From: an uncultured Roseiflexaceae bacterium
Lineage (GTDB): Bacteria > Chloroflexota > Chloroflexia > Chloroflexales > Roseiflexaceae
Direction of reading: 5' to 3'
Assembly (NCBI GenBank): GCA_903889425.1
Contig: CAISXI010000384.1
Coordinates: forward strand, 1-35,825
Length of the DNA: 35,825 bases
In this document: piece after piece, positions 8,811 through 17,693 of the stretch
How positions within the stretch are numbered: the stretch's first letter is position 1
How the letters are laid out: every line of letters begins with the position of its first letter
Translations under genes and position numbers: made by a program
Notes under the pieces: model-generated
Seen by the model: the letters and a program-made list of their open reading frames with translations, nothing else
Databases searched by the model: none
Told to the model about the DNA's origin: nothing

Positions 8811-9623
8811 ATGCAATTCACCGTTTGTAGCGCCAATCTGCGCAACGCCAATGCCAATGACGGCGCGGATTCGTGGCCCCACCGCCAGCAATTACTCGCC
8901 CAAACGCTCCACGCCCTCACCCCCGACATCATCGGCGTCCAAGAATGTATGGATACCCAGCTCGACTGGGTGCGTGACACCTTTGCCGGCTATACCATTA
9001 TGCCGGGGTTGCCGTATGGCAATCATGGTCCATACGAATACGCCGCCTTGGCGCTACGCAATGACCTGTTTACGGTTACCGGCCATGGCAACTGTTTTTT
9101 GAGTGAGACGCCTCACGTGCAATCACGGTCATGGGATTGTACTTGGACCCGCGTCGCCAATTGGGTGACCGTCACCCATATCCCAAGTGGGCAAGCATTG
9201 TGCATCTGCAACACCCATCTCGACCACTTGGGTGCGCAATCACGCACCGAATCAATCCACGTCATCGCCAGCCAACTCGCGCCCCTCGCCCACCTGCCCA
9301 CCATCATCATGGGCGACTTCAATGTCGCACCCGCCAGCGCCGCCCACGCCGCCTTGCTCGGCTACGGCTTTGTGGATAGTTGGCAAGCCACTGGGCATGC
9401 CGATGGCGCCGGTGTGCTAACCTTCCACGGCTTCAAAGGCGATATCTGGCCGAGTATCTCGGGCGAACCCGAGGATGCCCGCATCGACTGGATTTGTAGT
9501 CGCGACCCTCACCAGCAACTCCGCGTGATTGCTGCCCAGATCGACAAATCACACGACAACGGACGCTACCCGAGTGATCATTACTTCGTGACGGCACAAT
9601 TTGCGGTGGCGACAAAAAAATAA
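8811..9623 (+). CDS. Endonuclease/exonuclease/phosphatase (EEP) family hydrolase
   Basis: A 270-aa protein with the ordered EEP signature: an N-terminal Asn (VCSANLR), the metal-binding Glu in IIGVQECMD, NTHLDHLG, the catalytic GDFNVAP, and RIDWICS followed by YPSDHYFV. Members are metal-dependent phosphodiesterases or phosphatases with DNA, lipid, nucleotide or sugar-phosphate substrates. No signal peptide is present, so it is cytoplasmic. The ATG at 8811 is chosen because of CAGGAG 7-8 nt upstream; the spacing to the preceding gene is 22 bp, so it is co-transcribed. The small size and isolated domain suggest a metabolic phosphodiesterase rather than a DNA repair enzyme, but that is inference. 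Confidence 0.87.
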   Translation: MQFTVCSANLRNANANDGADSWPHRQQLLAQTLHALTPDIIGVQECMDTQLDWVRDTFAGYTIMPGLPYGNHGPYEYAALALRNDLFTVTGHGNCFLSETPHVQSRSWDCTWTRVANWVTVTHIPSGQALCICNTHLDHLGAQSRTESIHVIASQLAPLAHLPTIIMGDFNVAPASAAHAALLGYGFVDSWQATGHADGAGVLTFHGFKGDIWPSISGEPEDARIDWICSRDPHQQLRVIAAQIDKSHDNGRYPSDHYFVTAQFAVATKK

Positions 9624-9648
9624 TCCTGCACTTCATGGGGAAAAGCAT

Positions 9649-11493
9649 ATGCACGACATCCAAACATCGCGATTCCATGCCCCATATCCCATCGTGATTC
9701 GCGGCATCAAAGGTGATTTAGATCTAGCGGTGGTAATCATGCAAGACCACACTGGCTTGTCACTCTCACTCTGGCATGGACACAACCAGCAATTAACCCC
9801 AGTCGACTATGCCCATGTGAGTTTTGCCACCACCATCACCCCCGACGGCAAATTCATTTTGGATCTCGACGATCCCACCGGGTCTGAATTAGGCCATTTG
9901 CACGCCTTCCCTTTCGCCGGTGGTCCAGCCATCGATCTCACGCCCCTACAAGGGGCCTACACCATTCGGGGAATCGATACCTCGCTTGATGGCAAATCCG
10001 TACTAATTACCGGTGTCGATGACAGTGGTTTTTTTGTGATTTTGACCCCCATTCACGATCCCAGCCAGGCTCGTACCGTCTTTACATCAGCAAACGAGTC
10101 ATGGTCAGGCATCCTTTCTGCCGATAACACGCTCGTTGCCGTTGAAACAACCGACCATAATCCTGGTATCCGCAGGTTTGCAACCTCGGTCGTCGATGTC
10201 GCCACCAGTACCGTCATCGCCGTGTTGAGCGATGGGCCATTGGCGCCGGTCCGCCCAGTGCGCTTTGCCCAGACCGCCGGCGATATGCGCCTCTTGGCCT
10301 ACACCGAAGCCAGCGGGTTTGCCCGGCCATTGATTTGGGACCCGCGCAGTGGCGACCGCATCGACATCCCCCTCCCCGCACTGCACGGCGATGTGATGCC
10401 CCTCGATTGGCATTCCGCCAGTGGGTTGATTCTGTTGGTCCACGTGGCCGAGGGGATTCATCAGCTCTATGAGCACGATGTAGCCACCGGCATCACCCAC
10501 AAATTAGTGCATCCTACAGGAGCATACTTTGAACCAGACGTAGGTGCCGAAGCGCCCATGATTTGGTCCAGCTATTACACCCACACAGGCACCAAACGAT
10601 TGACCCACAGTAGCTGGAATGTGCCCCTGCATCTGCGCGAGTCCGTCCACCGCGAGCCACCGCAAATAGTTATGGCACCGCATCCTGTGCCCAGCGCCAC
10701 GCCATTCACGTCCCACCAAATCACCAGTCGTGATGGCACAAACGTGCAACTGTGGGTGGGAGTTCCCACTGACCGTGACGCCATCCGTGGCATCATTTTT
10801 GACGTACACGGTGGTCCAAATCTCGTTACCGTTGATCGCTACGATGCCCTTGCGCAGTCTTGGATTGATGCAGGCTGGGTCTTTGCATCGCTCAATTACC
10901 GTGGCAGTGTCACCAATGGGCGCGCATTCCGCGAAAAATACTGGCGCAATGTAGGCGTCGGCGAAATAGACGATATCCAAGCGGCCATTGATTGGCTAAC
11001 CCTGCGCCACCCCGCCCAAAAAGAGACTATGTTTATCACTGGCGCATCGTATGGGGGATTTTTGACGCTACTAGCGCTCGCCAAACTACCCGATCGCTTC
11101 CGTGGGGGATTCGCCCATGTCGCATTATGTGACTGGGTGGTGGCCTACCAACAAATGAACCCCGCCATCCAGGTAGCGTGGCGCTGCTTTATGGGCAGCG
11201 ATCCTGCAAACGATATCACCCCGTGGCAGAAAGCCTCACCTATCACCTACGTCGCTACAGTGCGGGCACCAGTCTGGCTCAATCAAGGACTGTATGACTC
11301 GCGTACTCCCCCTTTGCAAGCCAGTCACTATGCCGAAGCACTCAAAGCCCAAGGTGGTGATGTGCGCTTGGATTGGTTTGCCGGTGGACATATGCCCGGT
11401 GGCCTTGCGGGCATGCACAACGATTTCCAAAAAATGCATACGCTGGCCATCCGCGCCTTGCACGGGCAACGCTGGGATGAAATGGAACCGTAA
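9649..11493 (+). CDS. S9 family prolyl oligopeptidase-type serine peptidase
   Basis: A 614-aa protein with an N-terminal beta-propeller region (about residues 10-340) and a C-terminal alpha/beta-hydrolase domain. The catalytic triad can be placed: Ser467 in GASYGG, Asp550 in GLYDSRTPP and His581 in AGGHMPG; DVHGGP and LNYRGS give the oxyanion-side elements typical of acylaminoacyl-peptidase/prolyl oligopeptidase relatives. No signal peptide is seen, so it should cleave short peptides in the cytoplasm. The start at 9649 follows a GGGGAA ribosome binding site, 25 bp after the EEP gene. A peptidase that releases Pro- or Hyp-containing peptides would fit the hydroxyproline genes upstream. A shared terminator hairpin follows. 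Confidence 0.88.
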   Translation: MHDIQTSRFHAPYPIVIRGIKGDLDLAVVIMQDHTGLSLSLWHGHNQQLTPVDYAHVSFATTITPDGKFILDLDDPTGSELGHLHAFPFAGGPAIDLTPLQGAYTIRGIDTSLDGKSVLITGVDDSGFFVILTPIHDPSQARTVFTSANESWSGILSADNTLVAVETTDHNPGIRRFATSVVDVATSTVIAVLSDGPLAPVRPVRFAQTAGDMRLLAYTEASGFARPLIWDPRSGDRIDIPLPALHGDVMPLDWHSASGLILLVHVAEGIHQLYEHDVATGITHKLVHPTGAYFEPDVGAEAPMIWSSYYTHTGTKRLTHSSWNVPLHLRESVHREPPQIVMAPHPVPSATPFTSHQITSRDGTNVQLWVGVPTDRDAIRGIIFDVHGGPNLVTVDRYDALAQSWIDAGWVFASLNYRGSVTNGRAFREKYWRNVGVGEIDDIQAAIDWLTLRHPAQKETMFITGASYGGFLTLLALAKLPDRFRGGFAHVALCDWVVAYQQMNPAIQVAWRCFMGSDPANDITPWQKASPITYVATVRAPVWLNQGLYDSRTPPLQASHYAEALKAQGGDVRLDWFAGGHMPGGLAGMHNDFQKMHTLAIRALHGQRWDEMEP

Positions 11494-11528
11494 ATACCCC
11501 ACAATCACCGCCACCCTGTAACCACCAA

Positions 11529-11569
11529 AAAATCCCCCTCGTGTGCGCCGTGCACGTGAGGGGGATTTT
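11529..11569. terminator. Bidirectional rho-independent terminator
   Basis: A perfect 12-bp inverted repeat (AAAATCCCCCTC at 11529-11540 and GAGGGGGATTTT at 11558-11569) with A/T ends on both sides lies between the convergent peptidase and NADP-reductase genes. It should end transcripts from either strand. Confidence 0.88.
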
Positions 11570-11591
11570 GGTATCGTTACCGTCCGTCTGA

Positions 11592-12980
11592 TTATTCTTT
11601 GGCGACGTCCAACATATCGGCGATGTTGGTAAACTTGACCCGCGGTCGCCCTTGGGCATTGCCCATGGCCGTTTCATGCACATCGATGCACCGCCAGCCA
11701 GCATAACTCACCACCGTCGCACAGCGTGAACGGATCAAGGCATCGACGGCTTGGCCATCGCGCAATTCATCGGCAATGCCGCCGAGTGTGGGCCAATCTT
11801 CCTTCATGGCATTGACTGTCGCCACCGAGTCTGGTTTGTTGGTGCCGATAATCCCTGACGGACCCCGTTTGGCCCAACCCACCACATAGCATTGCGGTAC
11901 GACGGCGCCATTAGCACCATCGAGCAAGCGCCCGTCACGATTGGGGAACAGGCCTCGTTTGTCATCAAACGGCACCCCCTCAATCGGCACGCTCCGGTAA
12001 CCAACCGAGCGCAGTACCAAGCCGGTAGCAATCGTCCGGCGTACGCCAGTACCTTCGGCTTTGACGCCGCCGTTACCATCGGGAACGAGGCGATTGCGTT
12101 CGACCACCACGCCCGTCACCTTGCCATGTTCACCCACAATTTCGATGGGTGACCACAAAAACTGCATCTGGATGCTGCGTGAATGGGCCGGCTGACGCTG
12201 CAAATATTCTTGCATCACATCAAAATTCCGACTGGCGACTTTTTCGTTGGCGAGTTGGGTGGTGCTGACTTCGTCTAGCACGAAATCGCCGCTATCCAGC
12301 AATACATCGACACCGTGAATTTCGCCGAATTCTTTGAGTTCGGGGGTGGTAAAGGCAGCCTGTACCGGTCCACGCCGCCCCAACAACACGACCTGTTTGA
12401 CCGCTGATTGGCGCAAGGCAGCCAAGGCGTGGTCGGCCATGTCGGTGGTGGCAAGTTCGTCGACCGACTCCATCAAGGCCCGGGTGACATCCATGGCCAC
12501 ATTGCCGTTGCCAATCACCACCACCCGCTCCGTCGACAAATCAAATTGGGCATCACGGTAATCGGGGTGGCCGTTGTACCAGCCCACAAAAGCCGTAGCT
12601 GGGGCACTTCCCTGTAAATCCTCACCGGGGATGCCCATTTTGCGGTCAGATTGGGCGCCGACTGCATAAATGACTTGGTCGTAGTAGGTGCGTAATTCGG
12701 TGTGCGTGATATCACGCCCCACGGTTACATTGCCAAAAAACCGCACCCGGGCGTCGGCGAGAAGTTTTTCGTAGATGCGGGTCACCCCTTTGATGGATTG
12801 ATGGTCGGGGGCCACACCCGAACGCACCAAGCCAAACGGCGTGGGTAAGCGCTCAAAAATATCGATGCGCACTTGTGCATCGGCTTTCAACAGGGATTCA
12901 ATTGCATAAAATCCCGCCGGACCAGATCCAACCACTGCCACACACAGGGGTCGTTCGGCACTTGCAATGGGGTGCGTCAT
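11592..12980 (-). CDS. FprA/adrenodoxin-reductase-type ferredoxin-NADP+ reductase
   Basis: The 462-aa flavoprotein belongs to the adrenodoxin reductase/FprA class, which exchanges electrons between NADP(H) and ferredoxins. Visible marks are the FAD motif VAVVGSGPAGFYAIESL near the N-terminus, the family's PFGLVRSGVAPDH, the NADP Rossmann motif VVVIGNGNVAMDVTRAL, and GWAKRGPSGIIGTNKPDS near the C-terminus. The start at 12980 was chosen because AGGATGG lies just upstream; two in-frame ATGs 18 and 21 nt further out are possible. It stands alone or trails the cassette upstream on the same strand (gap about 80 bp). Partner ferredoxin unknown. Confidence 0.9.
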   Translation of the reverse strand: MTHPIASAERPLCVAVVGSGPAGFYAIESLLKADAQVRIDIFERLPTPFGLVRSGVAPDHQSIKGVTRIYEKLLADARVRFFGNVTVGRDITHTELRTYYDQVIYAVGAQSDRKMGIPGEDLQGSAPATAFVGWYNGHPDYRDAQFDLSTERVVVIGNGNVAMDVTRALMESVDELATTDMADHALAALRQSAVKQVVLLGRRGPVQAAFTTPELKEFGEIHGVDVLLDSGDFVLDEVSTTQLANEKVASRNFDVMQEYLQRQPAHSRSIQMQFLWSPIEIVGEHGKVTGVVVERNRLVPDGNGGVKAEGTGVRRTIATGLVLRSVGYRSVPIEGVPFDDKRGLFPNRDGRLLDGANGAVVPQCYVVGWAKRGPSGIIGTNKPDSVATVNAMKEDWPTLGGIADELRDGQAVDALIRSRCATVVSYAGWRCIDVHETAMGNAQGRPRVKFTNIADMLDVAKE

Positions 12981-13061
12981 GGTTCCATCCTTTTTCATCA
13001 ACCGTCGTTATTGCATTCTAGACGCTACCACCAGTCGAGACGTTCCCGATTTGCACGAGAT

Positions 13062-13814
13062 TTAGACGGGTGGCCACGGGTAGCTGCGCTCTGATGATGG
13101 CTGGGGGTATTTGCCTTTGGCAAGCAAGCGCTCGATGCGCCGTTGCAAGGCCTGGATTTCTTCGGGGCTGAGCAGGGTATCGAGCAGGCTCAGGCTCTGT
13201 TCACGGCGGTGGATGCGCCCGCGCAACGTCGCCAATTCTTGCATGATTTCGTCGGGGATTGCGTCGCCGGCAAAATCCCACAACACCGTCCGCAGTTTGT
13301 TTTCGTGGTGGAAGGAGACGCCGTGGTCAATCGCCCACAAGCGCCCATCATTGCCTTTGAGGCAATGGCCACTTTTGCGATCGGCGTTATTGATAACGGC
13401 ATCAAAAACTGCTAGGCGGGGCAGGTATGATTCAAAGCCGCCCTCTTGTTGCATCGTAAAAAGATGGGCTGCTTCGTCGTTTTCAATAAACAGTTGCACC
13501 GAGCCGAGCCCATACGGGCCGTCACGCAACACGGTGGGTGGCACGAGATGCCATTTGAGCTCTTGGCTCATCACAAAGGCTGCCGCCTCGCGTTGACACA
13601 AGGTGCCCCGCGTGAAGTCCCACAATGGACGCTCGCCCCGTTGCGGCTTATAGATGGCAAGTGCTTGGTTGCCTTCATGGGCGACAATACACAAAATCGT
13701 CGCATTGCTACTCCACGGCATCGACGTTTGCGGGATTAGTTCGCCATAGGTGAGCAACGCCAATATCTCATTCATCCCCAAGGCTGGTCGTTCATCGCTC
13801 ATCGCCGTACTCAT
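13062..13814 (-). CDS. SCO1664-family protein with PI3K/HipA-like kinase fold
   Basis: This 250-aa protein shows the family hallmarks: AIYKPQRGERPLWDF in the N-lobe, FDAVINNADRKSGHCL as the catalytic-loop equivalent, WAIDHGVSFH as the metal-binding motif, and NKLRTVLWDFAG. The family resembles phosphatidylinositol-kinase/HipA-type enzymes, but its substrate is unknown. In Actinobacteria the same three families (SCO1664-type, DUF3090, MSMEG_4193 phosphomutase) cluster, often beside the mycothiol gene mshC; here they are adjacent and in order on one strand, without mshC. The next gene upstream ends 22 bp away, so the genes form an operon. No strong ribosome binding site precedes the ATG; the in-frame ATG at 13802 is an alternative. 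Confidence 0.87.
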   Translation of the reverse strand: MSTAMSDERPALGMNEILALLTYGELIPQTSMPWSSNATILCIVAHEGNQALAIYKPQRGERPLWDFTRGTLCQREAAAFVMSQELKWHLVPPTVLRDGPYGLGSVQLFIENDEAAHLFTMQQEGGFESYLPRLAVFDAVINNADRKSGHCLKGNDGRLWAIDHGVSFHHENKLRTVLWDFAGDAIPDEIMQELATLRGRIHRREQSLSLLDTLLSPEEIQALQRRIERLLAKGKYPQPSSERSYPWPPV

Positions 13815-13836
13815 CTATCAATTCAGGAACACCTAA

Positions 13837-14343
13837 TTAGTTCATTTGCGGACAAAAATGCCCTTCGGGGTCTTGGGGGCGCCCACAATTACCACAGATT
13901 TTGCGCCCACCCGCCACCAATTGCACGATGTGTTTGCTGAGCCCCCGCATCTGGTCACGGGGAATACAAATCCGCGCCGACGGCGATTCTTCGTCTTCGT
14001 CTTCATTGATCCCTTGCATGATAATCACACACAAATCACGCTCGGCATCATACCCCAACCCCAATTGTGCCACCCGAAAGGCTGGTTCAATGGGTTCGAT
14101 TAACGACATATCGCGAATCAACAAATCGTCGTCTTTGGGTGACAGCAACGAATTATTGCTGACGATTTCCTCCCCCAAACGATCGAGGGCAATCCCCAAG
14201 GCGCGTACTTGTTCTTTTTCGGTCAAAAAAGCGACCAACTCACGGCCACGCCGGGCCTGAATATAAAACGTGCGTTGGCCTGGTTTGCCAACCGTCCCGG
14301 CAGTCAAATAGGCTGCCGGATCAAAATCATAGGTGTACTTCAT
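13837..14343 (-). CDS. DUF3090 family protein with C-terminal zinc-ribbon-like motif
   Basis: A 168-aa protein matching the DUF3090 pattern: an N-terminal QRTFYIQARRG and FLTEKEQVRALG segment, and a C-terminal pair of cysteine knuckles (CGNCGRPQDPEGHFCPQ) that could bind zinc. Function is unknown, but it is constantly paired with the kinase-fold and phosphomutase-type families that surround it here. Its ATG overlaps the stop of the phosphomutase gene by 4 bp (ATGA), so the two are translationally coupled. Confidence 0.88.
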   Translation of the reverse strand: MKYTYDFDPAAYLTAGTVGKPGQRTFYIQARRGRELVAFLTEKEQVRALGIALDRLGEEIVSNNSLLSPKDDDLLIRDMSLIEPIEPAFRVAQLGLGYDAERDLCVIIMQGINEDEDEESPSARICIPRDQMRGLSKHIVQLVAGGRKICGNCGRPQDPEGHFCPQMN

Positions 14344-15005
14344 GGTGTGGTTGTCGTCGTTGTACTAGGCTGCGCCGGCACCTCAGGTGGCTTGGGGCGC
14401 AGGTGTGCGAGTGCGCCCTGGTCATTCATTACCAACAAACGCGGGCCGGCTTTGGTAAAGCGAAACGCCGTCACCGAGCAGGTGCCGATTTCGAGGCGTT
14501 GAAACAAATCCATGTGCATGCCGATGTAATAGGCACAGGCCAATTTAATCAAATCAGCGTGTGATACCACTGCAATTACTTCTTGATCGCCATGCCCAGC
14601 CCGAATGCGTTCGAGGGCCTGCACCATGCGCATTTGAGATTCACCGAGTGTTTCACCACCGGGGAAGCGCGTGCCACTGGGATAATGTTGCACCCCTGGC
14701 CATAACTCATGCTCGTACAGCACTTTGAGCTCAGCACCCTGCCATTCACCATAATCAACTTCACGCAAATCAGGTACTTGGATGATTGGCATATCACGCT
14801 CTGCCACGATGGCCTGGGCTGTTTCGAGCGTGCGGTCGAGTGGGCTGGCATAGACTGCCGCCAAGGGAATATCATGCAGACGCTGTGCTACGGCCTGGGC
14901 CTGTTGGCGTCCTTCTTCATTGAGGTGTACGCCTGGAATCCGTCCAGCCAAGCGCCCATGCACCCAATCATTGGCACCATGACGAATCAATAATAAGGTC
15001 GTCAC
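14340..15005 (-). CDS. Histidine phosphatase, MSMEG_4193-type phosphomutase family
   Basis: A 221-aa phosphoglycerate-mutase-superfamily protein. The phospho-acceptor motif is LLIRHGANDW (His9), and the second catalytic His lies in VVSHADLIKLA; GMHMDLFQRLEIGTCSVT is typical of the MSMEG_4193 subgroup. The last 20 residues are a Thr- and Pro-rich tail. The start codon is GTG, with AAGGAG 7 nt upstream. It is the first gene of the three-gene cassette and overlaps DUF3090 by 4 bp. The physiological phosphoester substrate is unknown. Confidence 0.88.
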   Translation of the reverse strand: MTTLLLIRHGANDWVHGRLAGRIPGVHLNEEGRQQAQAVAQRLHDIPLAAVYASPLDRTLETAQAIVAERDMPIIQVPDLREVDYGEWQGAELKVLYEHELWPGVQHYPSGTRFPGGETLGESQMRMVQALERIRAGHGDQEVIAVVSHADLIKLACAYYIGMHMDLFQRLEIGTCSVTAFRFTKAGPRLLVMNDQGALAHLRPKPPEVPAQPSTTTTTTP

Positions 15006-15096
15006 GCGGTCGCTCCTTCTATTCCTGCGATGTTGCTTACTCCATCATACCAAAATTTTCTTGCGGTCATGTATACCAACACTGCGTGTGATCCGA

Positions 15097-16476
15097 CTAG
15101 CTCGCTTCGCTCACATCACGCTGATTAATCGATAAGCGCGTCAACAACCCCATCACCACGAAATTCATCAATACCGCCGAGCCACCATACGACACGAACG
15201 GCAAGGTGATGCCGGTCAATGGCATCAAACGCAAATTACCGGCAATAATGATAAACGATTGCACTACCAAAATCGTGGTACACCCCACTGCCAACAATTG
15301 TTCAAACATCGAAAACTTACCCGCCAACCGCATTGCAATCCCATATCCTCGCACTGCCAACAACAAATAGCCCATCAACAGCCCCACCGCACCGAGCATA
15401 CCTAATTCTTCGCCAATACTAGTGAAAATATAGTCGGTATGCGAGGCTGGCACCATACCTGGCATGCCTTTGCCGATGCCACTCCCCAGCACACCACCCG
15501 ACGCCAAGGCATAAATCGATTGAATCGATTGGTAGCCACGCTCTTGGGACCAAGGATCAAGCCACAACCCTACCCGTAATTTCACAATCGGCAAAAAATG
15601 ATAGAGCGCATAGGCCCCAATCACAAATGCCACCAACCCAATCCCGGCATATAAGCCGCGACTAGTCGCCACATAAATCATCGCCAAAAAGACACTAAAC
15701 AACATCAAAGCAGCACCGAGGTCGCGTTGAATCACAATCAACACCATGGCCAGCCCCCACATCACCAGCAACGGCACCATAGCGGTCGCTGATGGTAACG
15801 CAATCCCCCTCCACTGCACGCCACTCGTCAATTGTCCTTGTTGTTCATCGAGGTATGACGCCAAAAAAATCACCAAAGCAAGTTTCAATAATTCTGATGG
15901 TTGAAAGTACAACGGGCCGATTTTGAGCCACGCCCGCACGCCACTGTTGTTGGGATCATCCCCAAAAAACAACGTCGCCACAATCAATAACAACCCCAGC
16001 GACAACCAGACATAGCGGTAATGACCAAGATGATCAATCAGCGTCATGCGCGTGCGTTTGAGCAATACCGTATCCCATGGTACCAGCACAATCAACCCAA
16101 ACACGATAATTCCTATCGTAACCCACACCGCTTGCCGCACATCAATGTTGGGGTAGGTATCAGGATAAAGCACCGCTAAACTCGGGTCGAGCCGTGCGGT
16201 AAACAATAGCCCCATCCCACTAAAAAACGCCGTCAACGGAATCAATAATTGGTCAGCCCGTGGTTGCAAGCGATGCATCAACACCGACAGCACCACGAAG
16301 CAGAGCAATGGTGCCATCGATGGCCACAAAATCCGCAACACCCCCCGCGCCGTAGGGACCAATTCCGTACTCCCCGTCGTCAACGTGAGTTGTACGTAGC
16401 CGACGGCATACAACACGAGTACCAGTAAGAGCAACAATAATTCATCAAACCGGATATACCGGCGCAAAAAATACAT
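15097..16476 (-). CDS. FtsW/RodA/SpoVE (SEDS) family peptidoglycan glycosyltransferase
   Basis: A 459-aa integral membrane protein with about ten to twelve hydrophobic helices. SEDS landmarks are GVRAWLKIGPLYFQPSELLK, QRDLGAALMLFSVFLAMIY, YIFTSIGEELGMLGAVG and LPFVSYGGSAVLMNF. SEDS proteins polymerise lipid II, usually with a class B penicillin-binding protein, during division (FtsW) or elongation (RodA). An extended N-terminal half with extra helices is common in Chloroflexota and Actinobacteria. No PBP is adjacent, so FtsW and RodA cannot be told apart. A perfect TATAAT -10 box lies about 40 bp upstream. Confidence 0.9.
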   Translation of the reverse strand: MYFLRRYIRFDELLLLLLVLVLYAVGYVQLTLTTGSTELVPTARGVLRILWPSMAPLLCFVVLSVLMHRLQPRADQLLIPLTAFFSGMGLLFTARLDPSLAVLYPDTYPNIDVRQAVWVTIGIIVFGLIVLVPWDTVLLKRTRMTLIDHLGHYRYVWLSLGLLLIVATLFFGDDPNNSGVRAWLKIGPLYFQPSELLKLALVIFLASYLDEQQGQLTSGVQWRGIALPSATAMVPLLVMWGLAMVLIVIQRDLGAALMLFSVFLAMIYVATSRGLYAGIGLVAFVIGAYALYHFLPIVKLRVGLWLDPWSQERGYQSIQSIYALASGGVLGSGIGKGMPGMVPASHTDYIFTSIGEELGMLGAVGLLMGYLLLAVRGYGIAMRLAGKFSMFEQLLAVGCTTILVVQSFIIIAGNLRLMPLTGITLPFVSYGGSAVLMNFVVMGLLTRLSINQRDVSEAS

Positions 16477-16517
16477 AATTCACCTGTACCTAGCGCACGA
16501 TACATGCGTATAGCTGT

Positions 16518-16523
16518 ATTATA
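16518..16523 (-). promoter_or_regulatory. Candidate -10 box of the SEDS gene
   Basis: On the minus strand this hexamer is TATAAT, a perfect sigma70 -10 element, about 42 bp before the SEDS ATG. The -35 region (TTTTGG/TTGGCG, 15-17 bp away) is weak and overlaps the T-tract of the preceding terminator. Confidence 0.5.
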
Positions 16524-16542
16524 CTCGTACCGCAAATACGCC

Positions 16543-16589
16543 AAAAAACAGTTCAGCGCAGGCTGACGATTATGTCACCCTGCGCTGAA
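16543..16589 (-). terminator. Rho-independent terminator after ychF
   Basis: An 11-bp perfect inverted repeat (TTCAGCGCAGG at 16552-16562, CCTGCGCTGAA at 16579-16589) is followed on the minus strand by CTGTTTTTT. It ends the ndk-ychF transcript just before the SEDS promoter. Confidence 0.85.
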
Positions 16590-16610
16590 GTTTGGTTTGA
16601 CAGACAGCCC

Positions 16611-17687
16611 CTACACGTTAAACAAGAAGTGACAAATGTCACCGTCTTTGACGATATAGAGCTTCCCTTCAAGTCGCACGGTACCGGCTTTTTTGGCGTC
16701 AACCATAGTACCGGCCTTCATCAAATCATCAAATGCGACCACTTCAGCACGGATAAATCCCCGCTGAATGTCTGAATGGATGGCGCCAGCGGCTTCCACT
16801 GCCGGCGTATTACGCCGAATCGTCCAAGCACGCACTTCGTCTTCGCCGGCCGTCAAAAAGCTCATTAATCCGAGCAACTCATACGACATGCGAATCACGC
16901 GATTACGGGCCGGCTCAGTGATACCGAGATCTTCCATAAAGACTGCCGCATCATCATCAGACATCTGTGCCAATTCTGCTTCGATTTTGCCCGCAATCAC
17001 CGCAACACCGCTCATACGATGGTCATAACTAAAGTCAAACGACCCATTCACGGCATCGTCACTAACATTAATGACTTGTAAAATCGGTTTGGCAGTCAAA
17101 AACTGATACCCGCGCAACAAGCGTGATTCGTCTTCGTTGAGGTCGATATCACGCACGTGTTTCCCGGCTTCGAGTGCTTCTTGCAAGCGCACCAAGGCAT
17201 CACGTTCGATGATACGTTGGTCACGATCACGCCCAGCCATTTTGGTGATTTCACCACCCAAACGTACCAAACGCTTTTCGATGATTGCCAAATCCGAGAA
17301 CGCCAACTCAAGGTCGACAGATTCAATGTCGCGCCGAAAGTCTACGCTCCCGTCTGGGTGCGGCACACCCGAATCATCAAAGGCTCGTACCACATGCAAA
17401 AACGCATCAGCACCACTGATATAATTCAACACTGCTGCTGGTAGACCACTTTTGTTGCCACCGCTCATACCCGCCACATCGACGTATTGCACATCGGCAG
17501 GGGTAAATTTGCGCGGCTTAAACATCCGAGCCAACGCATCTAAGCGCTGATCAGGGACTTTGACGGTGGCGATGTTGGGTTCGAGCTGCCCCGAACTATA
17601 CGCCGCCGTTTCGGCAGTACCCCGTGTCAATGCATTAAATACCGTGGTTTTGCCACTGTTGGCCAACCCAATAATCGCAATCTTCAT
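16611..17687 (-). CDS. ychF: YchF/OLA1-family ATPase (Obg-like)
   Basis: A 358-aa translational-stress ATPase of the Obg superfamily. The P-loop is GLANSGKTT (residues 7-15; most relatives read GLPNVGKST), the switch-type motif is DVAGMSGGNKSGLP, and the base-recognition element is NVSD rather than NKxD, as expected for a YchF protein that prefers ATP. The C-terminal TGS-like part (AVEAAGAIHSDIQRGFIRAE and the final KDGDICHFLFNV) is intact. It binds ribosomes in the cytoplasm. It starts 6 bp after ndk, forming an operon, and ends at a strong terminator. Confidence 0.93.
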   Translation of the reverse strand: MKIAIIGLANSGKTTVFNALTRGTAETAAYSSGQLEPNIATVKVPDQRLDALARMFKPRKFTPADVQYVDVAGMSGGNKSGLPAAVLNYISGADAFLHVVRAFDDSGVPHPDGSVDFRRDIESVDLELAFSDLAIIEKRLVRLGGEITKMAGRDRDQRIIERDALVRLQEALEAGKHVRDIDLNEDESRLLRGYQFLTAKPILQVINVSDDAVNGSFDFSYDHRMSGVAVIAGKIEAELAQMSDDDAAVFMEDLGITEPARNRVIRMSYELLGLMSFLTAGEDEVRAWTIRRNTPAVEAAGAIHSDIQRGFIRAEVVAFDDLMKAGTMVDAKKAGTVRLEGKLYIVKDGDICHFLFNV

Positions 17688-17693
17688 GCTTGC

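Noticed and set aside
8201-8980. 259-codon minus-strand open frame opposite the IolE-like gene
   Set aside because: It spans the junction of two well-supported plus-strand genes and shows no family motif or ribosome binding site; it is a GC-driven shadow frame.
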